From Candidatus Omnitrophota bacterium (GTDB lineage: Bacteria; Ratteibacteria; UBA8468; B48-G9; DSTR01), in the NCBI GenBank assembly GCA_023818865.1, contig JAMWDF010000102.1, forward strand, positions 1-8,489: 8,489 bases of DNA, read 5' to 3'. The first letter of the stretch is position 1. Each line of letters opens with the position of its first letter. A program made the translations under genes and the position numbers. Of this stretch, positions 5,628-8,489 are shown in pieces. The notes beneath the pieces were generated by a model. The model searched no databases. It worked only from the letters and a program-made list of their open reading frames with translations, and was not told the DNA's origin.

Positions 5628-6688
5628 ACAACGTCCTGCTTAGCTTAGAGAATGTTCGTAAGAGATTTGAAGCCAATACCGTTCTCAACGGTATTAGTCT
5701 GCAAGTACTTAGCGGAGAAATTTTCTTCCTTCTCGGTCCCTCCGGGTGTGGTAAGACTACTCTTTTGCGCGTCATTGCTGGTTTTTGCCAACCTGATGCC
5801 GGCCGAGTCATTCTTGACGGAGAGGACATTACCTTTCGGCCAGCCTGGGAAAGACACATCGGTCTGGTTTTCCAGAATTATGCTCTCTGGCCTCATCTTA
5901 CTGTCTGGGAAAACGTGGCTTATGGGCTTAAACTACGTCGTCTCCCAGGGAAGTTCATTCAGGAACGGGTTGAGGAGATGCTAAAAATTACTAAATTATC
6001 ACCGCAGAAAAACCTCTACCCACCCCAGCTTTCAGGCGGGCAACAACAGCGGGTAGCCCTGGCTCGCTCTTTGATTGTCAGACCAAGGCTGCTTCTACTG
6101 GATGAGCCCCTCAGTAATCTTGATGCTAAGTTCCGGGAGGAGATGCGACAGGAAATCAAAAATATTCAGAAGGCAACAGGCGTAACCATGGTCTATGTTA
6201 CCCATGACCAGCGAGAAGCTTTGACCATGGCTCACCGGCTGGCGGTTATGAACACTGGAGAAATTAGCCAAATAGGTAGCCCCTGGCATCTCTATTTTTC
6301 TCCGGAAAATCGCTTCGTGGCTGATTTTGTCGGGGTGATGAATTTTCTGCCTGGCCGGGTGTTCGCTATTAGAGCCGGAGACATTCAGGTGGAAACCCCT
6401 GAGGGATTACTGGTGGCTGAGGTGTCGAGAAACTTCACTGTCGCGCAGCCAGTAGAGGTAGCCTTCCGCCCAGAAAGTGTTTCCTTCCGGCCAGGCCAGG
6501 TGAATATTTTTCGCGCCACCATCGCGGAAACAGAAATGGGAGAAGGAGTAATTAAAGTCACTGCCCTGACACCTGGTGGCCATAGACTTTTTGTTAACTG
6601 CTCTTTGGAATATGGCCGAAGGTTGGAGTGGGGAGACCAGATAGTCTTTTCCGTTCCGCCTAATCGGGTGCTGGTATTTCCTGGTTAA
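5624..6688 (+). CDS. ABC importer ATP-binding subunit (FbpC/PotA/MalK-like)
   Basis: The 354-aa product is the ATPase that powers the importer. All nucleotide-binding motifs are intact: Walker A GPSGCGKT (38-45), Q-loop glutamine Q84, signature LSGGQQQR (136-143), Walker B ending D160-E161, and the switch histidine H194 in THDQREA. A C-terminal extension from about residue 240 to the end, with the AFRPESV motif, matches the TOBE-type regulatory domain of the CUT/Fe3+/polyamine importer ATPases; the length is normal for that group. The ATG at 5624 overlaps the TGA of the binding-protein gene by four bases and lacks its own ribosome site, implying coupling. The frame is open upstream to a TTG at 5561, but that start would add 21 residues not typical of the family. 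The permease starts 37 bases downstream. Confidence 0.93.
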   Translation: MNNVLLSLENVRKRFEANTVLNGISLQVLSGEIFFLLGPSGCGKTTLLRVIAGFCQPDAGRVILDGEDITFRPAWERHIGLVFQNYALWPHLTVWENVAYGLKLRRLPGKFIQERVEEMLKITKLSPQKNLYPPQLSGGQQQRVALARSLIVRPRLLLLDEPLSNLDAKFREEMRQEIKNIQKATGVTMVYVTHDQREALTMAHRLAVMNTGEISQIGSPWHLYFSPENRFVADFVGVMNFLPGRVFAIRAGDIQVETPEGLLVAEVSRNFTVAQPVEVAFRPESVSFRPGQVNIFRATIAETEMGEGVIKVTALTPGGHRLFVNCSLEYGRRLEWGDQIVFSVPPNRVLVFPG

Positions 6689-6725
6689 GGATAGTGCAAC
6701 TCTAACAGCAACAGGGAAAAGTCGC

Positions 6726-8384
6726 ATGAAAAAATTATTCTTAGGCATTGCTCTGGTTTTCCTTGGATTTTTTCTGATTTATCCACTTGTCTGGTTGCTC
6801 CCGCAGAGTTTTATTGCCAATGGGCGGTTTACTCTGAAAGTCTTCACTTCTGTTCTCTCCAGTTCGCTTGTCCACCGATGTCTGGTCAACAGTTTTGTTC
6901 TGGCCGGAGCAACACTGGTTGGCACTTCTGTAATTGGCATCTCCCTGGCTATTGTTCTTACAAGATACCGCCTTCCAGGCGCTATGTTTTATCGGGTGGT
7001 TTTCATCCTGCCGATGATTGTCAGTCCTTTTGTCGGAGCCATCGGCATGCAGCAAATCCTGGCTCGTTTTGGTTCCCTTAATCTATTATTGCTTCGGCTG
7101 AAACTTATTTCGGGGGCTATCCCCTGGATGGGCAGTGGACTTCTCGGCATAGCCATACTTCAAACCCTTCATCTTTACCCCATCATGTATCTGAACATCT
7201 CGGCCGCTCTTAGTAATTTTGATCGGGCAAGTGAAGAAGCCGCGGCTTCCTTAGGTGCTTGTTCCTGGGAGACTTTTTGGACCATTACTTTCCCCCTTCT
7301 TCGGCCTGCTTATTTCGCCGCTTGCGCTATCATTTTCATCTGGTCGCTCACCGATCTTGGAACGCCCTTGGTTTTTGAGTTTAAATATCTTCTACCGGTC
7401 CAGATTTTTAATGCTGTTTCGGATATCAACGTTAACCCGGCTGGATATAGTCTGGTAGTAATTATTCTGCTCATAAGTGCAATTCTTTTCTGGCTCACTC
7501 GCCGGATGGTGGAACGTTCTCCTTACACTACCGGTCGCACTCCGATAAACAACCAGTTAACCTCCTTTTCCCGAAAGGCTACTGTGGCAGTGAGCCTGGG
7601 CCTGATTTTTTTAGCTGGGGTCAGCCTGTTGCCTCACCTGAGTATTATCCTTAACTCTTTTTCTGAAAGGTGGTTTTTTTCCGTTTTGCCGTCCCGTTAT
7701 TCCACCCGTTTCTACACTGCTGTTTTTCGGCATCCTCTGACGAAAACTGGCCTGGTCAACAGTCTGGTTTATAGCGGCCTGGCTACTCTGGTGGATATCT
7801 CCTTAGGTTTAATCATCGGGTATCTCCTGGCCCGGTGGAAATTTCGTGGCCGACTTCTCCTAGATACTTTGGCAATGATTCCTTTGGCTATACCGGGTAT
7901 TGCCTTAGCCTTCGCTTACTGTACTGCCTTCTCTGGAACCTTTCTTGATCCAAGAAATAATCCCGCGATTCTCTTGGTGGCAATTTACAGCGTCAGACGC
8001 CTCCCTTTCTTGGTGAGGACTATCTTTGCCAGTTTTCAGCAATTGAACGAAAACACAGAGGAGGTTTCAGCCAGTTTAGGGGCAAAACCAGCTACTACCT
8101 TCCGTCGCATTGTCCTTCCTCAGATCGCTCCCGGGGTAATGGCTGGTGGCATCATGGTCTTTGCTTTCTCAATGATGGGAGTAAGTAGCGGGTTGGTCCT
8201 GGCTTTCCGCCAAAGACATTTTCCTATTTCCAAGGTGATCTATACGCTGGCCGGAAGATTAACGGACGGTCCCAATCTGGCCAGTGCCTTGGCTGTTCTG
8301 GGAACGTTGCTCCTGGCCGCCTGTTTGATGGTGGCGACCAGGCTGGCCAGACGACATTTCCGAGAATTTTTTAGCACTGTCTGA
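6726..8384 (+). CDS. ABC importer permease with two fused transmembrane domains
   Basis: This 552-aa membrane protein holds both halves of the importer channel in one chain, as in the FbpB/AfuB (ferric iron), 2-aminoethylphosphonate and ThiP permeases. About twelve hydrophobic segments can be drawn, six in each half, starting with residues 4-25 and ending with about 518-543. Each half has the cytoplasmic EAA loop that docks on the ATPase: EEAAASLGA at 170-178 and EEVSASLGA at 445-453, each followed by the expected FPLL-like or LPQI-like turn. Arg/Lys-rich ends flank the segments as expected for inside loops. The ATG at 6726 has AGGGA eight bases upstream. It is the last gene of the importer operon; no metabolic gene follows that would reveal the substrate. 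The stop is four bases from the stop of the converging - strand gene. Confidence 0.92.
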   Translation: MKKLFLGIALVFLGFFLIYPLVWLLPQSFIANGRFTLKVFTSVLSSSLVHRCLVNSFVLAGATLVGTSVIGISLAIVLTRYRLPGAMFYRVVFILPMIVSPFVGAIGMQQILARFGSLNLLLLRLKLISGAIPWMGSGLLGIAILQTLHLYPIMYLNISAALSNFDRASEEAAASLGACSWETFWTITFPLLRPAYFAACAIIFIWSLTDLGTPLVFEFKYLLPVQIFNAVSDINVNPAGYSLVVIILLISAILFWLTRRMVERSPYTTGRTPINNQLTSFSRKATVAVSLGLIFLAGVSLLPHLSIILNSFSERWFFSVLPSRYSTRFYTAVFRHPLTKTGLVNSLVYSGLATLVDISLGLIIGYLLARWKFRGRLLLDTLAMIPLAIPGIALAFAYCTAFSGTFLDPRNNPAILLVAIYSVRRLPFLVRTIFASFQQLNENTEEVSASLGAKPATTFRRIVLPQIAPGVMAGGIMVFAFSMMGVSSGLVLAFRQRHFPISKVIYTLAGRLTDGPNLASALAVLGTLLLAACLMVATRLARRHFREFFSTV

Positions 8385-8388
8385 CTAC

Positions 8389-8489
8389 TTATGCTTCCGC
8401 TTCTTCTTTCCTTTTAAGAGCCTGTTTGGCCTTTTCGCCTAATTCTTTTGCCTTCTCTGGCAATTCTTCCAGGAAGCCTTTCACCCGAC
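8389..8489 (-). CDS. C-terminal fragment of an unidentified protein (5' end outside window)
   Basis: On the - strand a frame is open from the right edge to a TAA at 8391-8389, giving 32 residues that begin RVKGFLEELPEKAKELGEKA and finish with a KRKEEAEA tail. The stretch is rich in Lys, Glu and Ala with regular spacing, as in an amphipathic or coiled-coil-forming helix. Such tails occur in YtxH-like envelope proteins and in several nucleoid or ribosome-associated proteins, but nothing here is diagnostic. It converges on the permease gene with only four bases between the stop codons. That the frame is a real gene rests on its amino-acid composition and on the tidy convergent end; the fragment is short. 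Confidence 0.55.
   Translation of the reverse strand, partial: RVKGFLEELPEKAKELGEKAKQALKRKEEAEA

Noticed and set aside
4203..8384. Specific naming of the importer as a ferric iron system (fbpABC).
   Set aside because: The architecture fits, but the paired tyrosines of iron-binding proteins are not seen and no iron-related gene or Fur-box-like site was recognised.

Overview
The window is a compact bacterial chromosome segment of moderate, slightly AT-leaning composition with Shine-Dalgarno translation. Nearly all of it is coding. Seven protein genes are visible: six on the + strand (the first truncated by the left edge) and the tail of one on the - strand at the right edge. No RNA gene, CRISPR array or mobile element is visible, and no gene-free stretch reaches 300 bases (the longest is 162). 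The organism cannot be named from this sequence. A GAF-ANTAR regulator beside an ABC importer occurs in several Gram-positive and deep-branching anaerobic lineages. The importer's binding protein has no lipobox cysteine, which fits a diderm better than a monoderm. An uncultivated anaerobe (for example Atribacterota-like or Bacillota-like) is only a guess.

Left block (1-3219): the C-terminal part of a TIGR01212/YhcC-type radical SAM protein is followed 17 bases later by tldD. tldD overlaps tldE (pmbA) in an ATGA stop/start. TldD carries the HExxxH zinc site and the C-terminal GYCGK cysteine motif; TldE lacks the zinc site but keeps its family motifs. Together they should form the TldD/TldE heteromeric metallopeptidase. 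The three genes probably form one operon whose promoter lies left of the window.

Middle block (3220-4202): a 119-base gap with an imperfect inverted repeat and a weak promoter-like pair leads to a 233-aa GAF-ANTAR protein, a one-component sensor with a transcript-binding antitermination domain. The following 162-base gap has small hairpins at its left and, at its right, the best promoter of the window: GTGACA, a 17-base spacer, then TATAAT with an extended -10. A perfect 13-base palindrome sits on the -35 element, so this promoter is probably repressed or activated by a DNA-binding protein.

Right block (4203-8384): that promoter reads into a complete importer operon: a periplasmic solute-binding protein (TTG start), a CUT/Fe3+-type ATPase with a TOBE-like tail (ATGA overlap with the preceding gene), and a single long permease containing two fused transmembrane domains, each with an EAA loop. 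The architecture is that of the ferric-iron/2-aminoethylphosphonate/thiamine importer group. The substrate cannot be read from the sequence, and the tandem-tyrosine iron site is not seen. A convergent - strand gene ends 4 bases beyond the permease stop; only its Lys/Glu/Ala-rich last 32 residues are present.

The point most worth following is the regulatory one: an RNA-binding GAF-ANTAR protein directly upstream of an orphan importer whose own promoter carries an operator-like palindrome.
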